64,000 nucleotides of DNA from Sphingobacterium sp. SYP-B4668. Lineage in GTDB: Bacteria > Bacteroidota > Bacteroidia > Sphingobacteriales > Sphingobacteriaceae. Positions within the stretch are counted from its first letter, which is position 1. Each line of letters starts with the position of its first letter. Made by a program: the position numbers and the translations under genes. Shown here piece after piece: positions 25,029-34,288 of the stretch. The notes beneath the pieces were generated by a model that searched no databases, was not told the DNA's origin, and was given only the letters and a program-made list of their open reading frames with translations. Where the stretch lies: contig NZ_CP115483.1 in NCBI RefSeq assembly GCF_027627455.1, forward strand, positions 4,526,001 to 4,590,000, written 5' to 3'.

Positions 25029-25988
25029 ATGTCAACACGTAAACTCATGCTATGCTCAGTCTTCGCGGTAAGTCTACTTTGCATAGGTTCAAAAGTTAGC
25101 ATTGCGCAACAAATCGATACCGTACTATTAAAAAAACACATTTATTATCTGGCCGATGATAAGATGAAAGGAAGGGGCACTGGCAGTAAAGAGGTAAAAA
25201 ATGCCGCCAAGTATGTAGAAAAACACTTCAAAAAATATGGTCTTACACCTAAAGGCGAAAAGGGGTATCGACAAGCTTTTACCGCCAAAGTACGTCGAGT
25301 AGTTGTAAAAGACAGCATTCGTACCGCAGATAATGTCATCGGACTGATTGACAACGGCGCTCCCTTGACCATTGTTATCGGTGCACATTATGATCATTTG
25401 GGCACAGGGCATCAGGGTAGCTCAAAGGATTCATTAGGGGTCGGCAAAATACACAACGGAGCAGATGACAACGCCTCTGGTACCGCGGCCCTCCTCGAAC
25501 TTGCAAGATACTACAGTAGCAATAATATAAAAGAAGAATACAATCTCCTGTTTATTGCTTTTGGAGCAGAAGAACTCGGACTCGTTGGCTCTAAGTACTT
25601 TACTGAGAACCCTACTATACCCCTTGACCATATCACTGCCATGCTCAATATGGACATGATAGGCCGGTACAATCCAGCACAAGGTGTAGCCGTGATTGGA
25701 TACGGCACCAGCAAGAAATGGCCTGAAATATTCAATGGGTTGACACCTTCCATCAAGTACTACACGGGGCATGATGGCAATGGGGGTTCCGATCAAACTT
25801 CCTTTTACAAAAAAGATATACCCGTTCTATTTTTTCATACAGGAGGACATCCTGACTATCACATGCCCACAGATGATGCCGACAAGATAGACTACACCTC
25901 GCTCAAAGGAATTGCAGACTTAGAAATCATGATCATTGATAGAATAATGAAACAGCAGCACAAGCTAGACTTTCAATTTACTAACTAA
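25029..25988 (+). CDS. Secreted M28-family zinc aminopeptidase
   Basis: This 319-residue exported peptidase has an N-terminal signal peptide (MSTRKLMLCS start, cleaved near SIAQQ). The M28 zinc ligands are visible in order: His in IGAHYDHLG, Asp in HNGADDNASG, Glu-Glu in GAEELGLVGS, Asp in LNMDMIGR and a late His in GGHPDYHMPTDD. It would cleave N-terminal residues from peptides in the periplasm or outside the cell. An SDR-type gene starts 7 bp downstream, so they may be cotranscribed. Confidence 0.93.
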   Translation: MSTRKLMLCSVFAVSLLCIGSKVSIAQQIDTVLLKKHIYYLADDKMKGRGTGSKEVKNAAKYVEKHFKKYGLTPKGEKGYRQAFTAKVRRVVVKDSIRTADNVIGLIDNGAPLTIVIGAHYDHLGTGHQGSSKDSLGVGKIHNGADDNASGTAALLELARYYSSNNIKEEYNLLFIAFGAEELGLVGSKYFTENPTIPLDHITAMLNMDMIGRYNPAQGVAVIGYGTSKKWPEIFNGLTPSIKYYTGHDGNGGSDQTSFYKKDIPVLFFHTGGHPDYHMPTDDADKIDYTSLKGIADLEIMIIDRIMKQQHKLDFQFTN

Positions 25989-25995
25989 TTCAGAT

Positions 25996-26943
25996 ATGAA
26001 TACAACGGTATTAATCACAGGAGCCAACGGATTTTTAGGTCAGAAATTAGTCGATTTGATTTCACGGGATAGACGGTACAAGGTCATCGCTACCTCTAAA
26101 GGTGTCAACCGAAATCCCAACCAGGAAAACTATAAATTCAAGCAACTGGATATCCTCAATCAGAAGGAAGTGGAACATTTACTCACCGAAATTCAACCGG
26201 ATGTGATTATCCATACTGCTGCTTTGACCAATGTCGAGAGCTGTGAACAGCAGCCAGAACTTTGTCAGCGCATGAATGTAGACAGTGTGACGCAATTAGG
26301 GACGTATGCCTACAAACACGGCACCTATATCATACACCTCTCTACAGACTTTGTATTTGATGGGGCAAATGGACCTTATAATGAGGAAGCAGAAACAAAC
26401 CCCTTAAGTGCCTATGGGATTAGCAAGCTTGCTTCCGAGCAAGCACTACTTGCTACGGACTGTAACTGCGCAATTCTCCGTACCATACTTGTATATGGTA
26501 TTATTGCGGACCCACTACGGTCCAATCTAGTACTATGGGCCAAAGAAAAGCTGAGCGCTGGTGAATCTATAAAAGTCGTTAACGACCAATATCGTATGCC
26601 GACGTTTGTAGATGACCTGGCGGAAGCCTGTCTGCTTGCTATTGAAAAAAGGGCCACCGGCCTTTTTCATATTTCAGGAAAGGAAATGATGTCTATTGTA
26701 CAAGCCGTATATGCAGTGGCTGACTTTTGGAATCTAGACAAGAGTTTAATCCAAGAAATCTCTGCAGCAGATATTGGTCAAGCTGACAATCGTCCTAAAA
26801 AAACAGGTTTTGATTTAACAAAAGCTGAAATCAGTCTAGGATTTGTACCCTCAGCTTTTTTAGATAGTCTCAAGCAAATCGACAAGCAATTTAAAAAATT
26901 TAGACGCATACAAGCACATCGCTATAAGAGTAAAATAGTTTAA
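25996..26943 (+). CDS. SDR-family reductase, dTDP-4-dehydrorhamnose reductase-like
   Basis: This 315-residue protein is an extended short-chain dehydrogenase/reductase. It has the nucleotide-binding GANGFLGQKL at the N-terminus, HTAALTNVESCE, the catalytic STDFVFDG and YGISK motifs, and RTILVYG. The closest pattern is RmlD-like (dTDP-4-dehydrorhamnose reductase), but no rhamnose genes are near, so the substrate is uncertain. It follows the M28 peptidase after 7 bp. Confidence 0.85.
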   Translation: MNTTVLITGANGFLGQKLVDLISRDRRYKVIATSKGVNRNPNQENYKFKQLDILNQKEVEHLLTEIQPDVIIHTAALTNVESCEQQPELCQRMNVDSVTQLGTYAYKHGTYIIHLSTDFVFDGANGPYNEEAETNPLSAYGISKLASEQALLATDCNCAILRTILVYGIIADPLRSNLVLWAKEKLSAGESIKVVNDQYRMPTFVDDLAEACLLAIEKRATGLFHISGKEMMSIVQAVYAVADFWNLDKSLIQEISAADIGQADNRPKKTGFDLTKAEISLGFVPSAFLDSLKQIDKQFKKFRRIQAHRYKSKIV

Positions 26944-27125
26944 GCATTCAACAAGTTGACATGCATACGATTGGAACAGATTAATTATATATTTATATAG
27001 AAACTTCACAGGGGAACAACTTTCATCAAAGGTTGCGTCTAACAATAAGAGTCAAAAAACTGATTCGCTAATTGCTGAATCACAAAGTAAACGAGCTCCC
27101 GAGCTCATAAAGTAATTATACACAT

Positions 27126-27656
27126 ATGAAAGCAAAGTTTGCAAAAGAATCCTACACGGAGATGAATGAACTCGTCCTCCCCAATGACACCAATACATTT
27201 GGAAATTTAATGGGGGGCAGGTTACTCTATTGGATGGATATCTGCTCGGCGATGGCCGCACAGAAACACTGCAACAATGTGGTGGTAACAGCCTCAGTGG
27301 ACAATGTGTCTTTTAATCGTCCTGTAAAGCTCGGTGAAGTTGTCACCATTAAAGCGCAGGTGACACGTGCATTCAATACCTCTCTAGAAGTACGTCTCGA
27401 GGTCTTCGCCCAGAATCTTCCTAAAGGTACCAAGGACAAATCCAATGAGGCTTACTATACATTTGTAGCGTTGGATGAAGAGGGCAAGCCCAAAGCCATT
27501 CCAGCGCTAGTTGCTGAGAGTGAGCAGGAAATAAAATTGTATGACGAAGCCATGGAAAGAAGAGAACTACGGCTTATTCTAGCGGGAAAAATCAAACCGC
27601 AGCATGCTACCGGTATCAAGAAATTGTTGAAAAGGTTAGAGCAAAAAGGAGATTAA
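27126..27656 (+). CDS. Acyl-CoA thioesterase (hotdog fold)
   Basis: This 176-residue cytoplasmic enzyme should hydrolyse acyl-CoA. It shows the hotdog-fold pattern NELVLPNDTNTFGNLMGGRL (substrate and CoA site), then DICSAMAAQKH, SVDNVSFNRPVKLGEVV and NEAYYTFVALDE. This is the YciA/BFIT-like acyl-CoA thioesterase arrangement. The C-terminal helix (EAMERRELRLILAGKIKP) is usual. It ends 6 bp before a 56-nt perfect palindrome. Confidence 0.92.
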   Translation: MKAKFAKESYTEMNELVLPNDTNTFGNLMGGRLLYWMDICSAMAAQKHCNNVVVTASVDNVSFNRPVKLGEVVTIKAQVTRAFNTSLEVRLEVFAQNLPKGTKDKSNEAYYTFVALDEEGKPKAIPALVAESEQEIKLYDEAMERRELRLILAGKIKPQHATGIKKLLKRLEQKGD

Positions 27657-27661
27657 TCCGT

Positions 27662-27717
27662 TCCCTATAACAGAAGAGGTCTTCCCCATATGGGGAAGAC
27701 CTCTTCTGTTATAGGGA
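27662..27717. terminator. Perfect 56-nt palindromic bidirectional terminator
   Basis: The inverted repeat is perfect and spacer-free across 56 bases, centred on CATATG (27687-27692). It lies between the convergent thioesterase and EVE genes and probably stops both. There is no long T-run, so it may also protect 3' ends of RNA. Confidence 0.8.
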
Positions 27718-27731
27718 GGTTTATTCAAATA

Positions 27732-28142
27732 CTATCCGCCATTTCCAAGGAGAACGATACGATCGAACTCTTCTTGTTTTAAAGGCATTACAGACAACCT
27801 TCCTTGACGTACCAGTGCTACATCCTGCAGAAATTGGTCCGCTTTGATTTGTTCTAAAGTCACCGGATGAGGAAAAGTCTCTACAGGCGCAAGGTCAACC
27901 ACTACCCATCTTTCATCATCGGTAGTGGGGTCCTGATAAAACTCCTTTACCACTTTGGCTATGCCCACTACTTCTTTACCCTCGTTACTATGATAAAAAA
28001 GCACCAAATCTCCGATCTGCATAGCCTTCATATTGTTGCGGGCCTGATAATTGCGTACGCCATCCCAGAAGGTCTGTCCGTCTTTATTAAATTGTTCCCA
28101 GCTATATTTAAAAGGCTCTGATTTAACTAAAAAATAGTTCAT
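27732..28142 (-). CDS. EVE-domain protein
   Basis: This 136-residue protein is almost entirely an EVE domain (PUA-like fold), which in related proteins recognises modified bases in nucleic acid. The motifs WDGVRNYQARNNMKAMQIGD, VLFYHSNEGKEVVGIAKV and the ending SVMPLKQEEFDRI are characteristic. It stands alone, with no restriction-modification gene nearby. The exact ligand is unknown. Confidence 0.9.
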   Translation of the reverse strand: MNYFLVKSEPFKYSWEQFNKDGQTFWDGVRNYQARNNMKAMQIGDLVLFYHSNEGKEVVGIAKVVKEFYQDPTTDDERWVVVDLAPVETFPHPVTLEQIKADQFLQDVALVRQGRLSVMPLKQEEFDRIVLLGNGG

Positions 28143-28308
28143 ATTGCAATAAAAACTTTAAATTATATCATGAATGGAAGAATGAAACTAGGATTTAAGG
28201 AGAAAACATAGATTCATCTCCTACCCTTAATCTCGATTCTAAATATTAATATCGACCAACTGCTATCTAATTAAGCTCGAATCAATACACAAATCTAAAT
28301 ACGAATAT

Positions 28309-28656
28309 CTATTGCTGCTCGAGTACTTCCATTTTTTCGGCAAAATGCGCACAGTAATCCCTGAGATCACCAATCACTTTATCAGCCATGGGATCTCCAC
28401 CTGCCGAACGGATAAAGGTATCACCTAATGTCTGAAGAGTTTCATAAAAAAAACGTTTCATCTCATCATAAGGCATATCCTTTGTCCAAAGATCTATACG
28501 CATCGAATTCTTGTATTGAGAATCCCAAAGAGCAAGGAACATCGCTTTTGCGGGAAGTTCATCAGTAGACTCACCGTCACTAGAAGACCAATTGATTTGC
28601 TCGGGGACATTTTGCTCGTCCAACTCTATCTGTAATTTTATTTCTGCTTTCTTCAT
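28309..28656 (-). CDS. gldC: Gliding-motility-associated protein GldC
   Basis: This 115-residue protein matches GldC, a small protein needed for efficient gliding in Flavobacterium and widely kept in Bacteroidota. Visible features are AEIKLQIELDEQNVPEQI, ELPAKAMFLALWDS, TKDMPYDEMKRFFYETL and the C-terminal LRDYCAHFAEKM. The ATG at 28656 gives the family start MKKAEIKL; an upstream codon at 28695 would add 13 unrelated residues. It follows a small membrane protein gene on the same strand. gldA and gldFG homologues are at 50-54 kb. Confidence 0.88.
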   Translation of the reverse strand: MKKAEIKLQIELDEQNVPEQINWSSSDGESTDELPAKAMFLALWDSQYKNSMRIDLWTKDMPYDEMKRFFYETLQTLGDTFIRSAGGDPMADKVIGDLRDYCAHFAEKMEVLEQQ

Positions 28657-28716
28657 TATAATAATTGTTTCATATGCACTACGTCCACCTAACAAATCGT
28701 CTAGGTTACGTTCACA

Positions 28717-28962
28717 CTAATACATTTTTATTAATATGGTCACAATACTGACCATTAATATAAATCCTATCTCAAAAATCCAGACTCTATTCATTGCCTT
28801 CAACCAAATTCTAAACAGAAGGTCCATCACTGACAATACCACCACTAACACAATCATCCAAGGAATAGAAATCATCGTACCCGCAGGATTGCCAAGTTCA
28901 CTAAAGAACCAGACGAGGATACAAGCAAGTACAATATTTAGTGGTGTGAGCTTCAATCCCAT
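28717..28962 (-). CDS. Small membrane protein of unknown function
   Basis: This 81-residue protein has three hydrophobic segments (about 6-20, 27-47 and 58-78) and little else, so it is an integral membrane protein. Its ATG overlaps the helicase stop codon by one base (TAATG), which means coupled translation. It lies between the DEAD-box helicase and gldC. I cannot assign a function. Confidence 0.7.
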   Translation of the reverse strand: MGLKLTPLNIVLACILVWFFSELGNPAGTMISIPWMIVLVVVLSVMDLLFRIWLKAMNRVWIFEIGFILMVSIVTILIKMY

Positions 28963-30311
28963 TACTTACCTCTGAAAGTTCGACCAGATTTGGATGAATT
29001 TGATTTCCTTTTCCCTCCATCACGTTTTGAAGACCGAGACTTAGGTTGACCATTTCCATTCAACATATACTTTTTCTCATGGAAAGCACCTTTGAAATCA
29101 GGATTATCTTTTTTCTTTTGACTATCAATTTCACGAGCTATGGCCTGACGCTCTTCAAAGCCAGTACTCTCGACAAACACTTCGTCAGGCAATTCGTTTA
29201 CAGGGATAGATTGGCGAATCAATTTTTCAATCTTACGTACGTAATATTCTTCTGCCGGATTTGCTAATGTAATCGCGTCGCCTACATTAAACGCTCGCCC
29301 TGTACGACCAATACGGTGTACATAATCTTCTATAACGATCGGCACCTCAAAATTAATCACGTGACTCACGTTAGACACATCCAATCCTCGCGCTGCCACA
29401 TCCGTGGCAACCAAGATTCGGATACTTCCTTCCTTAAAAGCATTAATAGAATTAATCCGTGTATTCTGCCCTTTATTTGCATGGATGACCCTCACCTGCT
29501 CAGCACCATACTTACGCTCTAGAAAATGAAATACATTATCAGCTACTGCTCGTGTCTTGCAAAAGACTATCAAACGATGAAATTTCTCATCGTCTTTCAA
29601 TAAATGTTGAACAAGATTCAGTTTAGTCTTCAAATTAGGAACTTTATAAACCACTTGCTGAATAGTTTGTGCAGGAGTAGCTTGTTCCGTAACTTCTATA
29701 ACTGTGGGAAAGGCTAAAAAATCACCCGCTATCTTACGAACCAATTCGCTCATGGTCGCAGAAAACAAAAGATTTTGCCGTTTCCGAGGGACCACCTCCA
29801 ATACACGATGTATCTTAGATATAAATCCCATATCCATCATTTTATCGGCCTCGTCCAATACGAGGAATTTCAATGACTTCACAGGAATATGTCCTTCTAG
29901 GTACAAATCCAAGAAACGTCCAGGAGTAGCCACTATGATGTCCACCCCTTTTTCGAGATTTTCAATCTGTGTCTTGGGACCAAGGCCTCCATAAAGAACC
30001 ACAGTTCTCAAATCCAAATATTGGGAGAATAAACGTATGTGCTCCTCGATTTGCATCGCCAATTCGCGAGTCGGCGAGAGTATAAGCGCTCTAGCGTCAT
30101 TTCCTTGGGCATACTTCAATTTCATCAACATCGGCAACACAAAAGCGGCAGTCTTACCCGTTCCTGTCTGCGCGATTCCCATCACATCCTGCCCTGCAAG
30201 AATAGGAGTGATTGCTTTTTGCTGAATCTCAGTTGGTACGGTATAACCCGCCTCTGTGATGGCATTAAGAATCTGTTTATTGAACTTGAAGTCTTCAAAC
30301 GAGTTTTGCAT
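28962..30311 (-). CDS. DEAD-box RNA helicase, RhlE-like
   Basis: This 449-residue ATP-dependent RNA helicase acts on structured RNA in the cytoplasm. From the ATG at 30311 the Q motif begins at FEDFKFNKQIL and TEIQQKAI, followed by AQTGTGKTAAF (Walker A), DEAD in LVLDEADKMM, SAT, RGLDVSNVSHVINF and HRIGRTGR. The C-terminal tail is basic and Ser/Gly-rich (SRSSKRDGGKRKSNSSKSGR), typical for RhlE-type proteins. An earlier codon at 30338 would lie upstream of the -7 box. The next gene overlaps it by one base. Confidence 0.93.
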   Translation of the reverse strand: MQNSFEDFKFNKQILNAITEAGYTVPTEIQQKAITPILAGQDVMGIAQTGTGKTAAFVLPMLMKLKYAQGNDARALILSPTRELAMQIEEHIRLFSQYLDLRTVVLYGGLGPKTQIENLEKGVDIIVATPGRFLDLYLEGHIPVKSLKFLVLDEADKMMDMGFISKIHRVLEVVPRKRQNLLFSATMSELVRKIAGDFLAFPTVIEVTEQATPAQTIQQVVYKVPNLKTKLNLVQHLLKDDEKFHRLIVFCKTRAVADNVFHFLERKYGAEQVRVIHANKGQNTRINSINAFKEGSIRILVATDVAARGLDVSNVSHVINFEVPIVIEDYVHRIGRTGRAFNVGDAITLANPAEEYYVRKIEKLIRQSIPVNELPDEVFVESTGFEERQAIAREIDSQKKKDNPDFKGAFHEKKYMLNGNGQPKSRSSKRDGGKRKSNSSKSGRTFRGK

Positions 30312-30315
30312 TTGA

Positions 30316-30323
30316 CAAAGATA
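30316..30323 (-). promoter_or_regulatory. -7 element abutting the helicase start
   Basis: The minus strand reads TATCTTTG, an exact TAnnTTTG, ending 4 bp before the ATG at 30311. It predicts a leaderless or nearly leaderless mRNA. A TTG lies farther than the usual -33 distance. Confidence 0.45.
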
Positions 30324-30470
30324 ATGAAAACCATTCACATGAAAAGGTCACAATACCATTAGTTTCAACCATCCAGAGCAGGTTTTTTCGGAATAAGAAA
30401 GCTACAAATTTTGATTTAACTCTATTTTAAAGCAACTTTGCTCTATAAAAAAAGAACATAAAAGGTTGAT

Positions 30471-32609
30471 ATGAAAAAATTATGGATTTTTACACTGCTA
30501 TTCGCAGTAAGTCTAAGCTCATTTGCAGATGAGGGGATGTGGTTTTTAATGCACATCAAGCGTCTCAACATGGTAGATATGAAGAAAGAAGGGTTGAAGC
30601 TGACAGCTGAGGAAATTTACAGCATCAACAACTCCAGCCTCAAAGACGCCATCGTCCAGTTTAATGGAGGATGTACAGCAGAGATTGTCTCCAACCAGGG
30701 CTTGGTATTCACCAACCACCACTGCGGGTATGGTGCTATCGCAGAATTGTCAACGCCAGAGAATGATCACCTTACCAATGGATTTTGGGCAAAGACAAAG
30801 GCCGAAGAATTAAAACCAAAATCACTCTATGTACGCTTTTTCGTACGTATGGATGATGTTTCTAAACGTATCTTAAGTCTTGTCAATGATAAAATGACAG
30901 AAAAAGAACGTGAAAAAATCATTAATCAAGAAATTGCCAAGATTGAAAAAGAAAACAACGAAGGTGGTAAATACACCGTATCTGTAAGACCTTTCTATAA
31001 TGGAAATGAATATTACTATTTTGTGTACCAAGACTTTCAAGACGTTCGCTTAGTGGGCACCCCACCAAACAGTATTGGAAAGTTTGGTGGGGATACTGAT
31101 AACTGGGAGTGGCCTCGTCACACTGGAGATTTCTCCATATTCCGTGTCTATGGAGATAGAGATGGAAATCCAGCGGCATATTCCAAGGAAAATATCCCTT
31201 TGAAACCGAAGCACTTCCTCCCGGTCAGCCTTAAAGGTTTTCAAGATGGCGATTTTGCGATGATACTTGGCTACCCTGGACGTACCAACAGATGGATGCC
31301 TTCTGCAGGAATTAACCAGAATGTCAAATTTGCGTACCCTGCTTGGGTAGAATCTTCAAAAGTAGGTCTGGATGCGATGAAGAAATTTATGGACCAAGAC
31401 CAAGAAATTAAAATCAATTATGCGTCCAAATACTCTGGCGTAGCCAACTATTGGAAGAATCGTCAAGGGATGATTGATGCTTTGACTTTTCACAAAACAG
31501 CAGAAACCAAAGCCGTTGATGAGGCTAAATTCAATAAGTGGGCTAATAAAACAGCGAACAAAGCTAAATATGGGGATGTCATCAAGACTATCAACGATTA
31601 TTATGCCGCGACCAATGAGAAAGCTAGACACGACAACTACCTAATGGGTATGTTGCGCTCATCAACATTTGCAGCACTTCCTGCAAACTTAGGAAATGGT
31701 CTCGCTCAATATGCAAAAGAGAATGACGCCAAAAGAAAAGAAATGCAGCCAAAGCTTGATGCATTTATTAAAGATTCATACGAGAAGCTTCATCTACCGT
31801 TAGAAATTGAAGTCCTTGCGCAGGAGCTTAATCTTTATGCGAAAAAAGGCGGAAATATCGCACCATACATTGCTGAACTGGCAACTAAGAATGGTGGAAA
31901 CTTTCAACAAGACATCAAACAAGCTTTCGAAAGCAGTGTATTTGCTTCTGAGCAAACCATCAACAACTTCATGGCCAACCCAGATGCAGCTACTATACAA
32001 AATGACCCGCTCTTCAAAATATCTACAGCCCTAATGAGCAAGTATCGCGAGACAACTCCCGGTCAAGAGGAAGCAGAAGGAAATTTTCAAGCGGCACATC
32101 GTAAATACATCGCCGGTGTACTGGAATCAAATCCAAAAGGCAAATACTATCCAGATGCCAACAGCACCCTTCGTTTGACGTATGGCTCAATCATGACCCT
32201 CCCTCCAAACCCTAAAAATGATGCGGCAGAAAACTACTACACAACATTGAAGGGCACCATTGCCAAGTATAAAAAAGGAGACGAAGAGTTCGATCTGCCG
32301 CAAAGATTAATCGATCTGTACACTGCAAAGGATTTTGGACGCTATGCAGACAAAAAAGGACACATGCCCGTTAACTTCTTAAGCAATAACGATATAACAG
32401 GAGGAAACTCAGGTTCTCCAGTGATTAATGGCAACGGAGAATTAATTGGCTTGGCTTTTGATGGAAACATTGAAGCTATGGCTGGAGATGTGATCTTCGA
32501 CCCTAAACTTCAGCGCACAATATCTGTAGATATTCGCTATGTACTATTTATCATTGATAAATTTGCGGGTGCCACGAATATAATTGACGAATTGAAAATT
32601 GTGGAGTAA
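30471..32609 (+). CDS. S46-family dipeptidyl-peptidase (DPP7/DPP11 type)
   Basis: This 712-residue periplasmic serine peptidase releases dipeptides from oligopeptide N-termini, a main route of peptide use in Bacteroidota. A signal peptide (MKKLWIFTLL...SSFA) precedes DEGMW, the typical mature start. Catalytic His84 lies in FTNHHCGYGAI, the Asp in the TDNWEWPRHTGDF region, and Ser647 in ITGGNSGSPV. Length is standard for S46. Whether it prefers hydrophobic (DPP7) or acidic (DPP11) P1 residues cannot be decided by eye. It is a single gene divergent from the helicase. Confidence 0.95.
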   Translation: MKKLWIFTLLFAVSLSSFADEGMWFLMHIKRLNMVDMKKEGLKLTAEEIYSINNSSLKDAIVQFNGGCTAEIVSNQGLVFTNHHCGYGAIAELSTPENDHLTNGFWAKTKAEELKPKSLYVRFFVRMDDVSKRILSLVNDKMTEKEREKIINQEIAKIEKENNEGGKYTVSVRPFYNGNEYYYFVYQDFQDVRLVGTPPNSIGKFGGDTDNWEWPRHTGDFSIFRVYGDRDGNPAAYSKENIPLKPKHFLPVSLKGFQDGDFAMILGYPGRTNRWMPSAGINQNVKFAYPAWVESSKVGLDAMKKFMDQDQEIKINYASKYSGVANYWKNRQGMIDALTFHKTAETKAVDEAKFNKWANKTANKAKYGDVIKTINDYYAATNEKARHDNYLMGMLRSSTFAALPANLGNGLAQYAKENDAKRKEMQPKLDAFIKDSYEKLHLPLEIEVLAQELNLYAKKGGNIAPYIAELATKNGGNFQQDIKQAFESSVFASEQTINNFMANPDAATIQNDPLFKISTALMSKYRETTPGQEEAEGNFQAAHRKYIAGVLESNPKGKYYPDANSTLRLTYGSIMTLPPNPKNDAAENYYTTLKGTIAKYKKGDEEFDLPQRLIDLYTAKDFGRYADKKGHMPVNFLSNNDITGGNSGSPVINGNGELIGLAFDGNIEAMAGDVIFDPKLQRTISVDIRYVLFIIDKFAGATNIIDELKIVE

Positions 32610-32734
32610 TAGCGATTAAATGACTTTTTTATGCAAAAAAAAGCGAAAAAAGAATTGAGCATTCAACACTTTTTGTATATTTATAACATCGTTTGAGAAT
32701 TAATTAAAGAAAACTAAAATTATATTAATTAAAA

Positions 32735-32914
32735 ATGGAAAACTACACTAAATTAAAAGAGCTAGTAGCTTCAATCGAAGCAGATGCAGACAAATTTTTC
32801 AACAATGGTAACGCTGCTGCTGGTACACGCGTACGTAAGGGTTTACAAGAAATCAAAACGTTAGCACAAGAGATTCGTAATGAAGTAACCTCTAAGAAAA
32901 ACGACGGGAAATAG
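32735..32914 (+). CDS. Histone H1-like small DNA-binding protein
   Basis: This 59-residue ORF begins MENYTKLKELVASIEADADKF and ends TSKKNDGK. It resembles the short histone-H1/Hc1-like proteins conserved in Bacteroidota: an N-terminal helix pair with an Asp-Ala-Asp-Lys-Phe-Phe segment, NGNAAAGTRVRKGLQEIKTLAQ, and a Lys-rich tail. It would bind DNA and help pack the nucleoid. It has its own terminator at 32934. Codon phase is open only in this frame. It was likely missed by length filters because it is so short. Confidence 0.85.
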   Translation: MENYTKLKELVASIEADADKFFNNGNAAAGTRVRKGLQEIKTLAQEIRNEVTSKKNDGK

Positions 32915-32933
32915 TCACCTATTTTCTACAGAT

Positions 32934-32970
32934 AAAAATCCTTATTCCTTACTCGGAATAGGGATTTTTT
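32934..32970 (+). terminator. Terminator after the histone-like gene
   Basis: AAAAATCC plus TTATTCC (32934-32948) pairs with GGAATA plus GGATTTTT (32956-32969), ending in TTTTTT. The hairpin is about 20 bp after the stop. Confidence 0.8.
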
Positions 32971-32986
32971 ATGACACATCAATCCT

Positions 32987-33274
32987 ATGATAACACGGAC
33001 ATCATTTAACGAAAGCCTCGCACTGACGGCACCTCCACAATACTACACTATCTATCAACAATCATTGTGGCACGATGCAAACGGAGACTGGCAATCTGCC
33101 CATGACCTTATCGACCACCTTGATGACCTCATCTCAGCTCATATACACGCCTACCTACACCGCAAAGAGGGCGATCAATGGAATGCGGGGTACTGGTATA
33201 AAAGGGCAAAACAACCCGTATTCACAGGTGCCCTTAAAGACGAATTTGAATATCTCTTCGACTTGTATGCATAG
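32987..33274 (+). CDS. Conserved small protein of unknown function
   Basis: I do not know a function for this 95-residue soluble protein. It contains LWHDANGDWQSAHDLIDHLDD, then IHAYLHRKEGDQWNAGYWYKRA, a helical pattern that suggests a small helix-repeat fold and is shared by hypothetical proteins elsewhere in bacteria. No signal peptide or membrane segment is seen. It lies directly after the histone-like gene terminator. Confidence 0.7.
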   Translation: MITRTSFNESLALTAPPQYYTIYQQSLWHDANGDWQSAHDLIDHLDDLISAHIHAYLHRKEGDQWNAGYWYKRAKQPVFTGALKDEFEYLFDLYA

Positions 33275-33457
33275 ACTTCTACTCTCCTATATACACCATC
33301 ATCTTCAAGTAACATCTTCGTAAACGCCCTACAGGAACGATACATCTTCTCTTGCATACCCATAGATGACAACCTATATCCACTCCCCTCTCCATACGGA
33401 GTTTGTGATTGCAAAGCTTTTTGCCTAAGTTTATGTATAACCAATACGTATACGGAC

Positions 33458-34150
33458 ATGAAAAAATCGCTTCTCACTTTCATCATTGCCCTATTCTCCC
33501 TTCAACTTATATCAGCCCAGACACCGGTTTTAGAAGGCGCCTACCAATCAACAAATAATGGTGTTACAGAACTGTGGCTATTTAAAGATAATTATTGTAC
33601 TTATACCAAGTATGGAGATAAGGATTTTATGCTCACTTGGGGTGGGCCTTTTCGCATCGAAAACCAACATTTAAGCGTACTTGTGGAATTCAATTCTCAG
33701 AATGTATCCCAAGTCGGCTTGGAAGAAAAATCTCCACTTAGCACCACCAATCCGACCCATCTAAGAATAGCTGGCAAAAAATACAACAAATTGACAACAA
33801 AAAATCAACATCTAGACGGGCTATGGAGAATTACCGGCCGAAAAGAGGGAGAGCAAATCAATACTATTAAAAAAGCGGACCGAAAAACAATTAAAATATT
33901 GGTAGACGGTCACCTCCAATGGATAGCAATCAATCCCGCAGAAAAAGGATTTTATGGAACTGGCGGTGGTACTTACACTTTCAACAACGACTTGTATACT
34001 GAGCACCTTCTATTCTTTTCTAGAGATAACAGCAGAGTAGGCGCCACATTGAGTTTCAAAGGAGAAGTGAAGAATAAAGACTGGTATCACAGTGGCAAAA
34101 GCTCCAAAGGAGACCCCATCTTCGAAATATGGAGTAGAGAGACCGAATAG
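33458..34150 (+). CDS. Secreted protein with lipocalin-like repeats, unknown function
   Basis: This 230-residue protein has a clear signal peptide (MKKSLLTFIIALFSLQLISA, cleaved before QTP). The mature part appears to hold two related beta-rich segments: VLEGAYQSTNNGVTELWLF at 24-42 and LDGLWRITGRKEGEQI at about 119-134. These look like lipocalin-type or similar barrel repeats. GFYGTGGGTYTFNNDLYTEHL in the second half is the most distinctive stretch. I cannot name the family with confidence. It ends at an 18-bp perfect terminator shared with convergent cysM. Confidence 0.7.
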   Translation: MKKSLLTFIIALFSLQLISAQTPVLEGAYQSTNNGVTELWLFKDNYCTYTKYGDKDFMLTWGGPFRIENQHLSVLVEFNSQNVSQVGLEEKSPLSTTNPTHLRIAGKKYNKLTTKNQHLDGLWRITGRKEGEQINTIKKADRKTIKILVDGHLQWIAINPAEKGFYGTGGGTYTFNNDLYTEHLLFFSRDNSRVGATLSFKGEVKNKDWYHSGKSSKGDPIFEIWSRETE

Positions 34151-34194
34151 AAATAGAAATCTCAGCAATGTAATCTTTGCTGAGATTTCTATTT
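34151..34194. terminator. Perfect 18-bp stem bidirectional terminator
   Basis: AAATAGAAATCTCAGCAA (34151-34168) pairs perfectly with its complement (34177-34194) around an 8-nt loop, ending ATTT. It lies right after the plus-strand gene and about 95 bp after cysM on the minus strand. Confidence 0.8.
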
Positions 34195-34288
34195 ATTCAA
34201 CCCAAATATGCACCCTTCCAACAAGAGTACTTAACGGGTGCTATACTGTAGAGCGAGACCTGCTATTGGGATTAACACAATGCTTACA

